A stretch of DNA of 64,000 nt from Sphingorhabdus sp. Alg231-15 (GTDB lineage: Bacteria; Pseudomonadota; Alphaproteobacteria; Sphingomonadales; Sphingomonadaceae). The position numbers and the translations under genes are program-made. The stretch spans positions 2,970,001 to 3,034,000 of the forward strand of contig NZ_LT703001.1 of NCBI RefSeq assembly GCF_900149705.1, written 5' to 3'. Below are positions 9,508 through 17,512 of this stretch, in pieces (the first letter of the stretch is position 1; every line of letters starts with the position of its first letter). The notes under the pieces are model-generated. The model had not been told where the DNA came from, ran no database searches, and worked only from the letters and a program-made list of their open reading frames with translations.

Positions 9508-10092
9508 ATGGACCATTTCCTTCCCAAATCTCATCAGACACATCGAGAAAGCCTGTGGCGGTTTCTTGGTCTGATTGCAGTTCTTGTGTCCTATTTTGTT
9601 TATATGAGCTGGAAGTTCGACGCTGCAACGGGTGCATGGCTTGCACTCTTAAGTTGGAGTTTCTTTGTTCTTTGCACCCCGGTTGCAGATGGTGGGTTCG
9701 TAATTGCGTTTCCAGTCAGGCTGCTCTTTGGCGCAAGAATGCTGGTAACGCAGATTATAGTCTGGATTGTAGCCGTTGGGATAAATGTTGCGGCGTTGTT
9801 GACGGCATCGGAGAGCTATGAGGACACCCCACTTACTAGATTGCTCGAAACCATTCTGACCAATCCATGGCCCTATTTGAGCATATTGTTGATCTCAGCT
9901 GCCGGTACTGCTCTTTCGATTTGGTTTGGTGACGAGATGATGGATGTCGCTAGCCATGCTGATCGAAAGAAGCATCATCGGCACGGATTCAAGCATAAGG
10001 TGATATTGATGCTTGGGCTCGGCATTTTGACTATTTTGGCATATTACCAGTTGCTGAGCGATTTGAATATTGCGGTACCTTCAACCGAGTGA
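9508..10092 (+). CDS. unknown multi-pass inner-membrane protein
   Basis: About 194 residues with four to five hydrophobic segments, near residues 17-34, 41-60, 72-95, 118-137 and 160-176. The second segment runs into VADGGFVIAFPVRLLFG. A His/Lys-rich stretch (ADRKKHHRHGFKHK) separates the last two segments and may sit in the cytoplasm. I do not recognise the family. The ATG at 9508 is chosen; a GTG at 9472 in the same frame would add 12 residues, and neither has a clear ribosome site. It stands alone, between two copies of the dispersed hairpin repeat. Confidence 0.6.
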   Translation: MDHFLPKSHQTHRESLWRFLGLIAVLVSYFVYMSWKFDAATGAWLALLSWSFFVLCTPVADGGFVIAFPVRLLFGARMLVTQIIVWIVAVGINVAALLTASESYEDTPLTRLLETILTNPWPYLSILLISAAGTALSIWFGDEMMDVASHADRKKHHRHGFKHKVILMLGLGILTILAYYQLLSDLNIAVPSTE

Positions 10093-10120
10093 AGGTTTAA
10101 TACCTCCTCTGCTACCTATA

Positions 10121-10148
10121 ATGTCTGCTTTCGGGATAAAGCGGACTT
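10121..10148. repeat. dispersed hairpin repeat copy
   Basis: ATGTCTGCTTT, loop, AAAGCGGACTT. It is followed by a less conserved tail (GGAATGACCGAGATTGGAGC). On the minus strand this region translates to VRFIPKADI, a peptide typical of spurious calls made from this repeat type. Confidence 0.75.
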
Positions 10149-10259
10149 CATTGGAATGACCGAGATTGGAGCGCAAGGTGGAAGTCGGGCTCCTGCAAAT
10201 CTTATACCCGGTAAAGCTGCGACTGGATTTCGTCTCAAAGCCATGGATTGGTGCGGTGC

Positions 10260-10472
10260 ATGAGCAGCGAACCCTATCACGGAGACAATCACCTGCTGAT
10301 TTTACGGCTGTGCAGCGAAGCCGGTTCAATCATGGAATTTGCCAGCGCAAAAGCCATTACCATCCGGGGAACTGATCAGACTGCACTGCTAGACAAACTG
10401 GATGAGTTGATCAAGCAAGCTGAGAATGCAACTCTTTTACTCAAATCCGCACGAGCGTTGCAAACGGGCTAA
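10260..10472 (+). CDS. small hypothetical protein (70 residues)
   Basis: A short frame encoding MSSEPYHGDNHLLILRLC and continuing to a C-terminal amphipathic helix (TALLDKLDELIKQAENATLL). Third-position use looks coding in the second half. There is no clear ribosome site, and the 5' end lies next to repeat sequence, so it may be a fragment or not a gene at all. No function can be given. It is convergent with the minus-strand gene ending at 10478. Confidence 0.35.
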   Translation: MSSEPYHGDNHLLILRLCSEAGSIMEFASAKAITIRGTDQTALLDKLDELIKQAENATLLLKSARALQTG

Positions 10473-10477
10473 ACAAG

Positions 10478-10855
10478 CTAGTTCGCGTCTACCAACTTGG
10501 CCTCAACAACCTGACAGCTTTCATTACTGAACTTTCCAACCGCCATACCGGAGGTCAAGCCGCCAAATCCGTTTTTAGCGCGGAAGCTGACTATAAACTC
10601 GTGATTTCCCTCCGCATCCACATCCGTGACATTGGTCTGGATATGCTCATAGCTTTTGGGAATACGCATCCGGGTAGCGACATAACCATCCACATAGTAA
10701 TTGCTGCCATCAAGCGGGCTGATACAATGTTTGGCCTGACCTTTTTCCAAAGCAGCCAATTCGGCATTTGCGGTTTTTTCTTCCACGCTGGGAACAAACA
10801 ACCAACAACCCAGCGCTGCAATCGCCATGGCCGAGCCCAGGCAGCCAACCAACAT
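10478..10855 (-). CDS. small membrane-anchored exported protein, possibly 3' part of a split gene
   Basis: 125 residues: an N-terminal hydrophobic segment (MLVGCLGSAMAIAALGCWLF) that serves as signal or anchor, then a soluble domain with two cysteines (AKHCISPLDG and NESCQVVEA) and a YYVDGYVATRMRIP segment. I do not recognise the domain. Directly upstream, in the same frame and separated only by a TAA, is a zinc-ribbon peptide. The two could be halves of one zinc-ribbon/membrane protein broken by the stop, or the downstream part may be used alone from its own ATG. The ATG lies two codons after the stop. Confidence 0.5.
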   Translation of the reverse strand: MLVGCLGSAMAIAALGCWLFVPSVEEKTANAELAALEKGQAKHCISPLDGSNYYVDGYVATRMRIPKSYEHIQTNVTDVDAEGNHEFIVSFRAKNGFGGLTSGMAVGKFSNESCQVVEAKLVDAN

Positions 10856-10858
10856 TTT

Positions 10859-10999
10859 TTAATCACTTTGTGTGTTCAGTCGCTTTTTGATTTCTTTGGG
10901 ATTAAACGTGCGTTCACATGCCCCACATTTACTGGCGAAGGCCGGGACCGGTTTGCCACAATCAGGACAATTTAGTCTAGCGGTTCTGTTCGACGAGCG
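10859..10999 (-). pseudogene. zinc-ribbon fragment without a start codon
   Basis: A minus-strand stop-to-stop frame encodes NCPDCGKPVPAFASKCGACE, a four-cysteine zinc ribbon (CxxC-x10-CxxC), then RTFNPKEIKK and a TAA. No ATG, GTG or TTG lies between the upstream in-frame stop (11002-11000) and the first cysteine. It is in frame with the gene ending at 10478. Such ribbons usually sit at the N-terminus of small membrane proteins in this group, so this looks like a decayed N-terminal half. It could also be translated from a non-standard start. Confidence 0.45.
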
Positions 11000-11360
11000 T
11001 TAACGACAAGCCTAGCTCCGGCGGCTGAAAAAATATGCGCAACCGAACGACCATTTCCGAGCTATCGCCGGTTATTATTGCGATTTTTCCTGATAGCATG
11101 CAGTTGCTTCCTTTGAGCTGGTGTTAAAGATGACCAGATAGACAGCGGTCAAACTCAATTTCGCGATTTGTGTCAGGCCCGTCGAGGGAAGCAATTGCCG
11201 AAGGTCAGCCGAGTCTCTGGCAAACGTCTTTCAGCAGACATAAAGAAATCTGGTTGGCGAAGACTCAACATCCTATTTGATGCCCAGACCGATTGCCACT
11301 TAGGTCGCCCGATGAACCGACACTTCACGCGCTTCGCTCATTTAGCTCCACCACCCACTC
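11000..11360. other. 361-bp intergenic stretch with no recognised gene
   Basis: Between the zinc-ribbon fragment and the DUF985 cupin gene. I see no RNA gene, and no frame with convincing coding character. Open plus-strand frames here run on into the antisense of the DUF985 gene and look like shadows. Confidence 0.5.
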
Positions 11361-11777
11361 TCAACCGGGACTTGGCTGCCAGTCTGGCGGTGCTATTTCA
11401 AAATTGGCGAAATCAAAACCAGGCGCAAGGGTACATCCTACAAGTGTCCAAGCTCCCAAGCTCCGGGCCATTTGCCAGTATCCTGAAGGTACAACAACCA
11501 TCGGTTTTTCATCTTTTTCAAATCTGAGACCCAGATGATGTTTTTCGATCTTACTGCCATCCGACGAAAGCACGAGCTCCAAGGGATCTCCAGCATAGTG
11601 ATGCCAAAGCTCCGTACTACCATGTACCCGATGCCAATGGGAATAATCGCCCTCCTCCAGCAAGAAGTAAATTGCTGTCGAGGCATCATCGCGGAAGGTT
11701 TCAATATAATGACCACCCTCGGGATGCGGTTTCATATTCAGATGTCTGATAATGTCGACCGCGCGCATTTGGTTCAT
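11361..11777 (-). CDS. cupin superfamily protein, DUF985 (YML079w-like)
   Basis: 138 residues with the typical pattern of this family: an N-terminal helix (AVDIIRHLNMKPHPEGGHYIETFRD is the signature region), the strand STAIYFLL, then SHWHRVHGSTELWHHYAGDPLEL and a C-terminal WTLVGCTLAPGFDF. The EGGHY, SHWHRV and ELWHHY blocks are hallmark family features. The fold is a dimeric cupin; the biochemical role is not established. AGGA lies a little upstream of the ATG. It is probably a single gene, lying downstream of the serine hydrolase gene on the same strand with a 110-bp gap. Confidence 0.85.
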   Translation of the reverse strand: MNQMRAVDIIRHLNMKPHPEGGHYIETFRDDASTAIYFLLEEGDYSHWHRVHGSTELWHHYAGDPLELVLSSDGSKIEKHHLGLRFEKDEKPMVVVPSGYWQMARSLGAWTLVGCTLAPGFDFANFEIAPPDWQPSPG

Positions 11778-11887
11778 AGGACTTGTCCTTTTTGGGGGAT
11801 TGGTTTGACCATCTTATTAGTAACCTGCTTAGCCCGGCCAGACGAAGCGATTTGGTACAATGCGTACATGTGCTTCCAGAACCAAGT

Positions 11888-13012
11888 TTACCGATTTCGT
11901 TTGAACCAGATTTTGGCCATTTGGCGCGCCGTCTTATCCATATTGGGCCCGTCTACATTACCAGTGATCGCAACAACTATTTCCGGCTCGAACAATATTA
12001 GCAAATAGCTGCGGCCTCCCGGCGCTCCTCCGCTGAGTTGATATGAAAGTATCGATTCATCTTCGATAGTTTTATAGGAAATAGCGCCACCGTAAACAAT
12101 TGACGATGGTTTCGAAGAGGATCGCAAGCCCGCTTTGATGCGGTCTTTTGGAATGATTTCCCCACCTACAAAAGCAGCACCAGCACGGGCCAGTTGATAG
12201 GAGCTGGCCAATATCCCGCCACCGCCAAATTTGCACTCTGCGCTAAGTGGTGGCATCGGGACAATATCTGGCAGGCTATCCGTGATCCTGGCCCCAGGCA
12301 GAATTCGCGGGTCGATGAACATTGCCGCCTTTTCCGCTGAGCTTCCATCCAATTCAAAATCTGCCCAATGCCCCAAACTATTATTTAGGGCGGTTTCAAA
12401 ATCATTGGCACCGGTCACACGCATCAGTACCTCGCTTGCCAAGACAAAGGCGAAGGTAGAATAGGTCTCTTTATCGCCAGGTTTATGCACCAGAGGATCA
12501 GACTTAAAATATGCCACAGCGTCAGATGGATGGCGGCATTTGCGATTGGCAAATTCAAGCCAGTCTTTTGGTGAATTGTAGTGACGTATCCCGCTCCGAT
12601 GTGATAATATGTCCGAGACACTGATCGAGTGTAGCGCGGTTGGCAAATCCGGTACCAACTGCGCAATTGTCTGATCCGCTCGTATTTTTCCCTTTTCGAT
12701 CAGGCGCGCGAAAGCAAAACCGGTCAGTGCCTTGCTTGTGGAATAGATATTGAACAAGGTGTCCTTCGTTACTGCTGTTTTCTTGGTTCGATCAGCAAAC
12801 CCGATGCTTGAGGTCCAGATCATTTTACCTTTTTCGAATACGGTAGCGCTGATCCCGGGATATTCAGCAGCTATACCATTGAAGGCATTTTGTGATGCGA
12901 TGACTGCCATATCGTCGCTGACGGGTTGAGTGACATTGATCGCGGGAGCAACTTTGCAACCCGTTACAGATACAAAGCTTATAACCGCGAACCAAAAAAA
13001 TGAACCTCTCAC
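11888..13012 (-). CDS. serine hydrolase lipoprotein (class C beta-lactamase / esterase family)
   Basis: 374 residues. The GTG at 13012 has GGAG six bases upstream and is preferred over a TTG at 13024. The N-terminus is a lipoprotein signal with a lipobox-like SVTGC, so the mature protein would be anchored facing the periplasm. STSKALTGFAFARLIEKGKI carries the catalytic SxxK (Ser and Lys), and ETYSTFAFVLASEVLMRVTG carries the Tyr motif. ILSHRSGIRHY is the usual segment between them. Members are penicillin-binding-like esterases, peptidases or beta-lactamases; which one cannot be told from sequence. No beta-lactam regulator (AmpR) is adjacent. Confidence 0.85.
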   Translation of the reverse strand: MRGSFFWFAVISFVSVTGCKVAPAINVTQPVSDDMAVIASQNAFNGIAAEYPGISATVFEKGKMIWTSSIGFADRTKKTAVTKDTLFNIYSTSKALTGFAFARLIEKGKIRADQTIAQLVPDLPTALHSISVSDILSHRSGIRHYNSPKDWLEFANRKCRHPSDAVAYFKSDPLVHKPGDKETYSTFAFVLASEVLMRVTGANDFETALNNSLGHWADFELDGSSAEKAAMFIDPRILPGARITDSLPDIVPMPPLSAECKFGGGGILASSYQLARAGAAFVGGEIIPKDRIKAGLRSSSKPSSIVYGGAISYKTIEDESILSYQLSGGAPGGRSYLLILFEPEIVVAITGNVDGPNMDKTARQMAKIWFKRNR

Positions 13013-13123
13013 GTTGTACTCCAAACTGAATATTGGTCGAACAGCCGTTTTTCCTCAAGATAGAAGAACGAAAAGGAGTTCAGGCTTTCGAAAACAACTT
13101 CTCACCACATCTATCCAGCTGAA

Positions 13124-14029
13124 TTATACTTCCATTTTTGAAGCCCAAAGACCAAGTAGCTTGTCCACCACAGTGGCGAACATAGGCACCATCGCTATCA
13201 TGAACAGACCGCCTTTCAAACCTCGCTTTGGCTGTAAGCGCATCTGCATTGCCACCTCGGACTGGTTCGGTTCTATTTCCTCCACCGACCAAATCGCGTT
13301 CAATGACTCCAATGGGTACGGATAGTTTGGATCCTTAGTATTGACGATGAAGCCATATCGACTGCCTTCATCCCAGATATGGGCATGTTCTGTCCAACTC
13401 TCACCCTTATTTCCTGTGCACCGGCGTTCCATGCCCCTGCCCATTTTCTGGTCGCCGAGAATTTCAACATTTGTCAGATTATCCGCAACGTCTGAATAAC
13501 GTTCATGGTCGACCATCACCTTCCAGGCCTTCTTCGAACTGGCATTCACCTTCCGGCTTGCAGTCATGACGACAAAATAACCATCTTGATCAACAGTGAC
13601 TTTGCTGTTGCCCTGATACAGAAATTTAAGGCCAAGGAATTGATTGATTGCAAAAAACAGAACGACCAGTGCTACGACCACAATAATCGCCACACCCCAG
13701 CCTGTGGTAAAGCCCATTCCCACAAGTAGTGCCGCACCGCTTAAAACCACCCAGGCCAAGTCATTGTAAATTATGAATTGAACTCCGGGTTTCGAGATCC
13801 GCTTGCGGACTGTGAAAAATAGAACCAACTGCCCAAATAGGAACAACGCCAATCCGAGACCTAACAGTAACCGACCGGCAGGCAAACCGAACCATACCTC
13901 CGGGCTTGTGAACATAGTTTCGGCAATTCCATTTGGATTGGCCAAAAGCAACAGCGCGCATATACCTGAGAAGATAAAATTTGCCGCCAGCGAGCGACGA
14001 ACAAGGCTTGTATGAGCTTGAAATTCCAT
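13124..14029 (-). CDS. four-helix membrane domain fused to an SRPBCC (START-like) domain
   Basis: 301 residues. The first half has four transmembrane segments (about 14-34, 47-72, 84-105 and 109-133). The second half, from about residue 145, reads as an SRPBCC ligand-binding domain: VVMTASRKVNASSKKAWKVM, DHERYSDVADNLTNVEIL, then GESWTEHAHIWDEGSRYGF and a long C-terminal helix. AGGAGG is ideally placed before the ATG. The SRPBCC part would lie on one membrane face and could bind a lipid or other hydrophobic ligand. It is divergent from an XRE/MmyB-like regulator, with a perfect palindrome between the two starts. Confidence 0.75.
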   Translation of the reverse strand: MEFQAHTSLVRRSLAANFIFSGICALLLLANPNGIAETMFTSPEVWFGLPAGRLLLGLGLALFLFGQLVLFFTVRKRISKPGVQFIIYNDLAWVVLSGAALLVGMGFTTGWGVAIIVVVALVVLFFAINQFLGLKFLYQGNSKVTVDQDGYFVVMTASRKVNASSKKAWKVMVDHERYSDVADNLTNVEILGDQKMGRGMERRCTGNKGESWTEHAHIWDEGSRYGFIVNTKDPNYPYPLESLNAIWSVEEIEPNQSEVAMQMRLQPKRGLKGGLFMIAMVPMFATVVDKLLGLWASKMEV

Positions 14030-14079
14030 CAGTGAACCTCCTTTGGTTTGGAGGACAATCTGCTTTGGTTAGGAATAGT

Positions 14080-14104
14080 TTCAATTACATTGTAGGTAAT
14101 TGAA
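14080..14104. promoter_or_regulatory. perfect 9-bp-arm palindrome, likely operator of the XRE-family regulator
   Basis: TTCAATTAC and GTAATTGAA flank seven bases (ATTGTAG). The site ends on the A of the ATG at 14104. Position and symmetry suit autoregulation and control of the divergent SRPBCC gene. Confidence 0.6.
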
Positions 14105-14946
14105 TGAGGAGCGAAAAACTGGGAACAAGAGGGATGAACACAGCTATATTATCCCATAACCGCTTTTCCGATATCCTACGCCAATGGCGGCGGGGCGTGG
14201 GTGTCAGCCAATTGGAACTGGCTTTACGCAGCGGGTCTTCGCAAAAGCATATCAGTTTTCTTGAATCCGGAAGATCAAACCCAAGTAGGATGATGATCGT
14301 AGCGCTCAGCGACGCGTTGGATATCCCGCTTCGTGACCGTAATGAGTTGATGTTGGCTGCAGGATTTGCACCCCGATATAATGAAAGTAGCCTGACCGAT
14401 CCTGAACTGGCCCCGGTTCAGCAAGCAGTTGATCAAATTCTCGAAGGTCAGATGCCTTACCCGGTCTTGGTGTTTGATCGCTTTCACAACAGTCTCGCAG
14501 CCAATGGAAATGCGATAAAATTTCTTGCCTGGCTCTTTGATACAGACGATTTAGCGAATGTACCGATTGCATCAAATGTGGTCAGAGGTTTACTGCATCC
14601 GGACGGGTACCGGCGCCATATAAGCAATTGGGAATTGGTTGCCTCCATAATGCTGAGGCGGTTGCGTGCTGAAACACTCGCGACCGGTCCGACAACACAT
14701 TCGGAAGAGTTGTTCAAGGAAGTGTCGGAATATGGAGGTATTCCAGCTGACTGGCGCACCCAGGGAGAAGATAGCTGGCGTCTCCCCATGCTCACAATTA
14801 ACGTCAAAAAAGACGGACAGGCTTTCAGTCTGTTTTCTACGCTGACATCTCTTGGTGCCGCCTTTGATGTAACCTTGCAGGAAATCCGGATCGAGAGCTT
14901 CTTTCCCGCAGATGAGGCGGCAAAAGCCTTTTTTGAGCAGCTTTGA
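14104..14946 (+). CDS. XRE-family regulator with MmyB-like ligand-binding domain
   Basis: 280 residues (ATG at 14104; ATG at 14134 starting MNTAILSH is an alternative). The N-terminal helix-turn-helix is clear: FSDILRQWRRGVGVSQLELA, then SQKHISFLESGRSNPSRMM. After residue 95 comes the MmyB-like domain found in many actinobacterial and proteobacterial regulators (PYPVLVFDRFHNSLAANGNA, later FSLFSTLTSLGAAFDVTLQE), which has a PAS-like fold that binds fatty acids in at least one characterised member. Divergence from the SRPBCC membrane protein suggests a lipid-responsive pair. Family assignment is firm; the ligand is inferred. Confidence 0.88.
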   Translation: MRSEKLGTRGMNTAILSHNRFSDILRQWRRGVGVSQLELALRSGSSQKHISFLESGRSNPSRMMIVALSDALDIPLRDRNELMLAAGFAPRYNESSLTDPELAPVQQAVDQILEGQMPYPVLVFDRFHNSLAANGNAIKFLAWLFDTDDLANVPIASNVVRGLLHPDGYRRHISNWELVASIMLRRLRAETLATGPTTHSEELFKEVSEYGGIPADWRTQGEDSWRLPMLTINVKKDGQAFSLFSTLTSLGAAFDVTLQEIRIESFFPADEAAKAFFEQL

Positions 14947-14963
14947 TTGTTGATCAGAATCAG

Positions 14964-16103
14964 TCACTCGGCTTGCCGCATACGCTCGACCGTATCTTGG
15001 AACCCCCACATAAAGGCCCGCTCATATTGGGGTGGAAATTGCGGCTGCTCCTGAAGTTCGAAAGCAGCGCGCCAGACCCATCTAGGATCGAGAAGCATGC
15101 CTCTGGCCAGACAAACCGCATCAGCAGAACCATTATCAAGTATCTGTTCCGCCTGTTTTGGACTGACAATGGTCCCGACCGAAAAGACCGGAACATCAAC
15201 CACTTGCTTTATGGTTTTTGCCAAATATACTTGAAAACCTGGATCGTCTTTCGGCACGTCTTGATTGGGCGAGAGATATCCACTTGAAACGTCAATATAG
15301 TCGCACCCACGCTCCGTAAGAGCCCGTGAGAACAACAATGCATCCTCCAGCGTCCAAGCGTTCTCTGCGTTGCCGTGATCAGTGCCTGAGACGCGTGCGC
15401 CGATAGGTTTATGATCAGGCCAAACTTCACGCACTGCTTCAAATACTTCTAACGGAAAGCGCATCCTATTCTCAATTTGACCGCCATATTCATCAGTGCG
15501 GTGATTGCTGACCTCGGACAGAAAAGAATGGAGCAAATATCCATGAGCATAATGCAGTTCTATCGTGTCAATTCCCGCTCGCGCCGCGCGCTCCGCTGCA
15601 TTGACAAATGCCGCCTTGATACGGTTCAGGTCATCTTTTGAGGCTTCAGCCGGCATCGGATAGCCTTGGTCAAACTGTTCGGCCGTTGGGGCATAGCATT
15701 CCCATCCTCCATCCTCTTGAGACAAGGTCGTTCCGCTATTGCCATCCGAGTCCGTATCCCATGGCCGTCGCTGGCTACCTTTTCGGCCAGAATGGAATAG
15801 CTGCATGCCAAGTTTTGATCCGCTATGCCTGTGCACAAACTGCACCAAGCGTTCAATGGCAGCTTCCTGAGGATCGTTGAACAAGCAAAGGTCGCCTTCA
15901 GAAATTCTGCCATTGGCTTCCACAGCCGTTCCTTCAAGCATGATCATCCCGGGATTCGCCATGGCGAATTGGCCAATATGCATAATATGCCAATCATCTG
16001 CGCATCCATTTTCCGCGCTATATTGGCACATTGGCGATACAATGATCCTATTTTGTAGTTCAAGCTGATCAAGAATCAGTGGTTGAAACAGACGTGTTGC
16101 CAT
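14964..16103 (-). CDS. NADH:flavin oxidoreductase, Old Yellow Enzyme family (YqjM-like)
   Basis: 379 residues; the ATG at 16103 is preceded by GGAGAA at good spacing. FMN-dependent ene-reductase that reduces activated C=C bonds using NAD(P)H. The N-terminal LELQNRIIVSPMCQYSAENG contains the Cys and Tyr of the YqjM-type ('thermophilic-like') class. ELHYAHGYLLHSFLSEVSNHR includes the substrate-binding His pair and the long conserved FLS segment. ADAVCLARGMLLDPRW is the phosphate-binding end of the barrel. It is divergent from a GST gene across about 225 bp; both suit detoxification of electrophiles. The substrate is unknown. Confidence 0.93.
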   Translation of the reverse strand: MATRLFQPLILDQLELQNRIIVSPMCQYSAENGCADDWHIMHIGQFAMANPGMIMLEGTAVEANGRISEGDLCLFNDPQEAAIERLVQFVHRHSGSKLGMQLFHSGRKGSQRRPWDTDSDGNSGTTLSQEDGGWECYAPTAEQFDQGYPMPAEASKDDLNRIKAAFVNAAERAARAGIDTIELHYAHGYLLHSFLSEVSNHRTDEYGGQIENRMRFPLEVFEAVREVWPDHKPIGARVSGTDHGNAENAWTLEDALLFSRALTERGCDYIDVSSGYLSPNQDVPKDDPGFQVYLAKTIKQVVDVPVFSVGTIVSPKQAEQILDNGSADAVCLARGMLLDPRWVWRAAFELQEQPQFPPQYERAFMWGFQDTVERMRQAE

Positions 16104-16328
16104 CGAATTATTCTCCATTGGTTTACAACACAACGTAGTGCGGTCAGCAGGTTTGAAAATTACACGGCAGGAATGATGAAAATTCCAAGCGCGGGATTTT
16201 ATTACCTCTCTGGAAATTGCACTCTGCGGAGCATTGCTGAATTTTTGGGGTGCTAATGATCTTCTGGTCCCGAAAAAGCGATCACTCACTAGCAAATGAA
16301 TTTTCAGTAGTTGGAAGAGAACATACTC

Positions 16329-16988
16329 ATGAAACTCTATTCCGCCCCGGTCAGCATGTACGGTGCAAAAGTCGAAATCGCGGTCATCGAAAAGCAGATT
16401 GATCTTGAGGTCGAATTTGTGCCGTTTTCCATGAAAACAATCTACGAACCCAAACCGGACCTTACTTGGCAAAGCAATCCTAAAGGAGAAGTGCCATATC
16501 TGATTGATGATGATTTGACGTTGTTCGATTCAACGCTGCTATTTGAATTTCTGGAAGATCTTTCGCCGGATATTCCGTTATGGCCGGGCGATGCCCGTCA
16601 AAGGGCGATAGCTCGTTTGTGGGAATGCAAATCCGATGAAGTTTTCTTTCCGCAGGTGACCCAGTTCATGCCGAAACGGCGTGCGAACGCGAGTGAAGAA
16701 GACCTGCAAGCGGCGAGCACTGCAATTCGAAACTTTTATGGAGAACTTGATCGCACCGTTGCCGACAGGGAATTTTTGGTTTTCGATTTTTCCTATGCAG
16801 ATATTGCATGTTATACTTCTCAATTCTTCGCAGGTTTTCTGGGAGAAGGTCCGAACGCCAAAGAGTTTCCGGCGCTGGCAAAATGGAAACACCGAATGAA
16901 GCAGCGTGATAGCGTACGGACAGTGCTTGGCAAAATGGCTCTGTTTCTTCGAACCTATAATATGCATGTCCCGGATCTTTTGGATTAA
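16329..16988 (+). CDS. glutathione S-transferase family protein
   Basis: 219 residues. The N-terminal thioredoxin-like domain starts MKLYSAPVSMYGAKVEIAV and has the cis-Pro/Glu-Ser region in GEVPYLIDDDLTLFDSTLLF, where Asp-Ser replaces the usual Glu-Ser. The C-terminal helical domain includes FSYADIACYTSQFFAGFLG. Glutathione transfer or a related thiol reaction on an electrophile is expected. The first-helix residue is not a typical Cys; Ser9 or Tyr12 could serve. It is divergent from the Old Yellow Enzyme gene and 68 bp before the exported NTF2-like gene. Confidence 0.82.
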   Translation: MKLYSAPVSMYGAKVEIAVIEKQIDLEVEFVPFSMKTIYEPKPDLTWQSNPKGEVPYLIDDDLTLFDSTLLFEFLEDLSPDIPLWPGDARQRAIARLWECKSDEVFFPQVTQFMPKRRANASEEDLQAASTAIRNFYGELDRTVADREFLVFDFSYADIACYTSQFFAGFLGEGPNAKEFPALAKWKHRMKQRDSVRTVLGKMALFLRTYNMHVPDLLD

Positions 16989-17056
16989 AGCCAATGCGAT
17001 TAACCGACGGGCATCAACATGTCTCGAAACAAAGCCGCCTTTTTAGGAATGAAACT

Positions 17057-17512
17057 ATGAAATATTGGATTGTGATAATATGCGCTTTGTTTGCATTCAA
17101 CCAACCGGCCTCCGCCAATGACCTATCTGATATTGCAGGCGGCGGACCGCCATCGGATCGTATGGCAGTTCTGCAAACTCTGAATATTTATCTTAGTGTA
17201 ACTGATGGAAAAGATCGTTCGGCAATTGCGAAATCATTTCATCCAACAGCATTTTTGATGTCTGTAAGCAGCAAGGGTGCGCTGCGATCTCTAACACAAG
17301 ATTTTTGGTGGGAACGTGTGTCTCAAATCCCCGATGATCAACCTTCGCGAACCAGTCGAGTTTTAATTATTGATGTGTCCGGACATGCTGCGATTGCCAG
17401 AATCGACATTACGAATGGTGGTGATGGCACAACGAGCACCGACTATTTCAACCTGCAAAAAACCTCTGCTGGATGGCGAATAGTCAACAAAACTCTTTCA
17501 CAGCCAATATAA
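17057..17512 (+). CDS. exported SnoaL/NTF2-like protein (putative lumazine-binding family)
   Basis: 151 residues. The ATG at 17057 (MKYWIV) has AGGA upstream; the frame is open earlier but the signal peptide fixes this start. The signal peptide ends near NQPASA, giving a periplasmic protein. The mature part shows the NTF2-like pattern: VLQTLNIYLSVTDGKDRSAI, then AIAKSFHPTAF, then a C-terminal DYFNLQKTSAGWRIVNKTL. Such small cone-shaped proteins bind or modify hydrophobic ligands, but no catalytic residues can be assigned here. It is probably in the same transcript as the GST gene upstream. Confidence 0.75.
   Translation: MKYWIVIICALFAFNQPASANDLSDIAGGGPPSDRMAVLQTLNIYLSVTDGKDRSAIAKSFHPTAFLMSVSSKGALRSLTQDFWWERVSQIPDDQPSRTSRVLIIDVSGHAAIARIDITNGGDGTTSTDYFNLQKTSAGWRIVNKTLSQPI

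Noticed and set aside
10081-10329. 82-codon minus-strand frame with VRFIPKADI
   Set aside because: Made from a hairpin repeat copy; no independent coding evidence.
11168-11538. Two overlapping plus-strand frames opposite the DUF985 cupin gene
   Set aside because: The minus strand has the clear family signatures; the plus frames have none.
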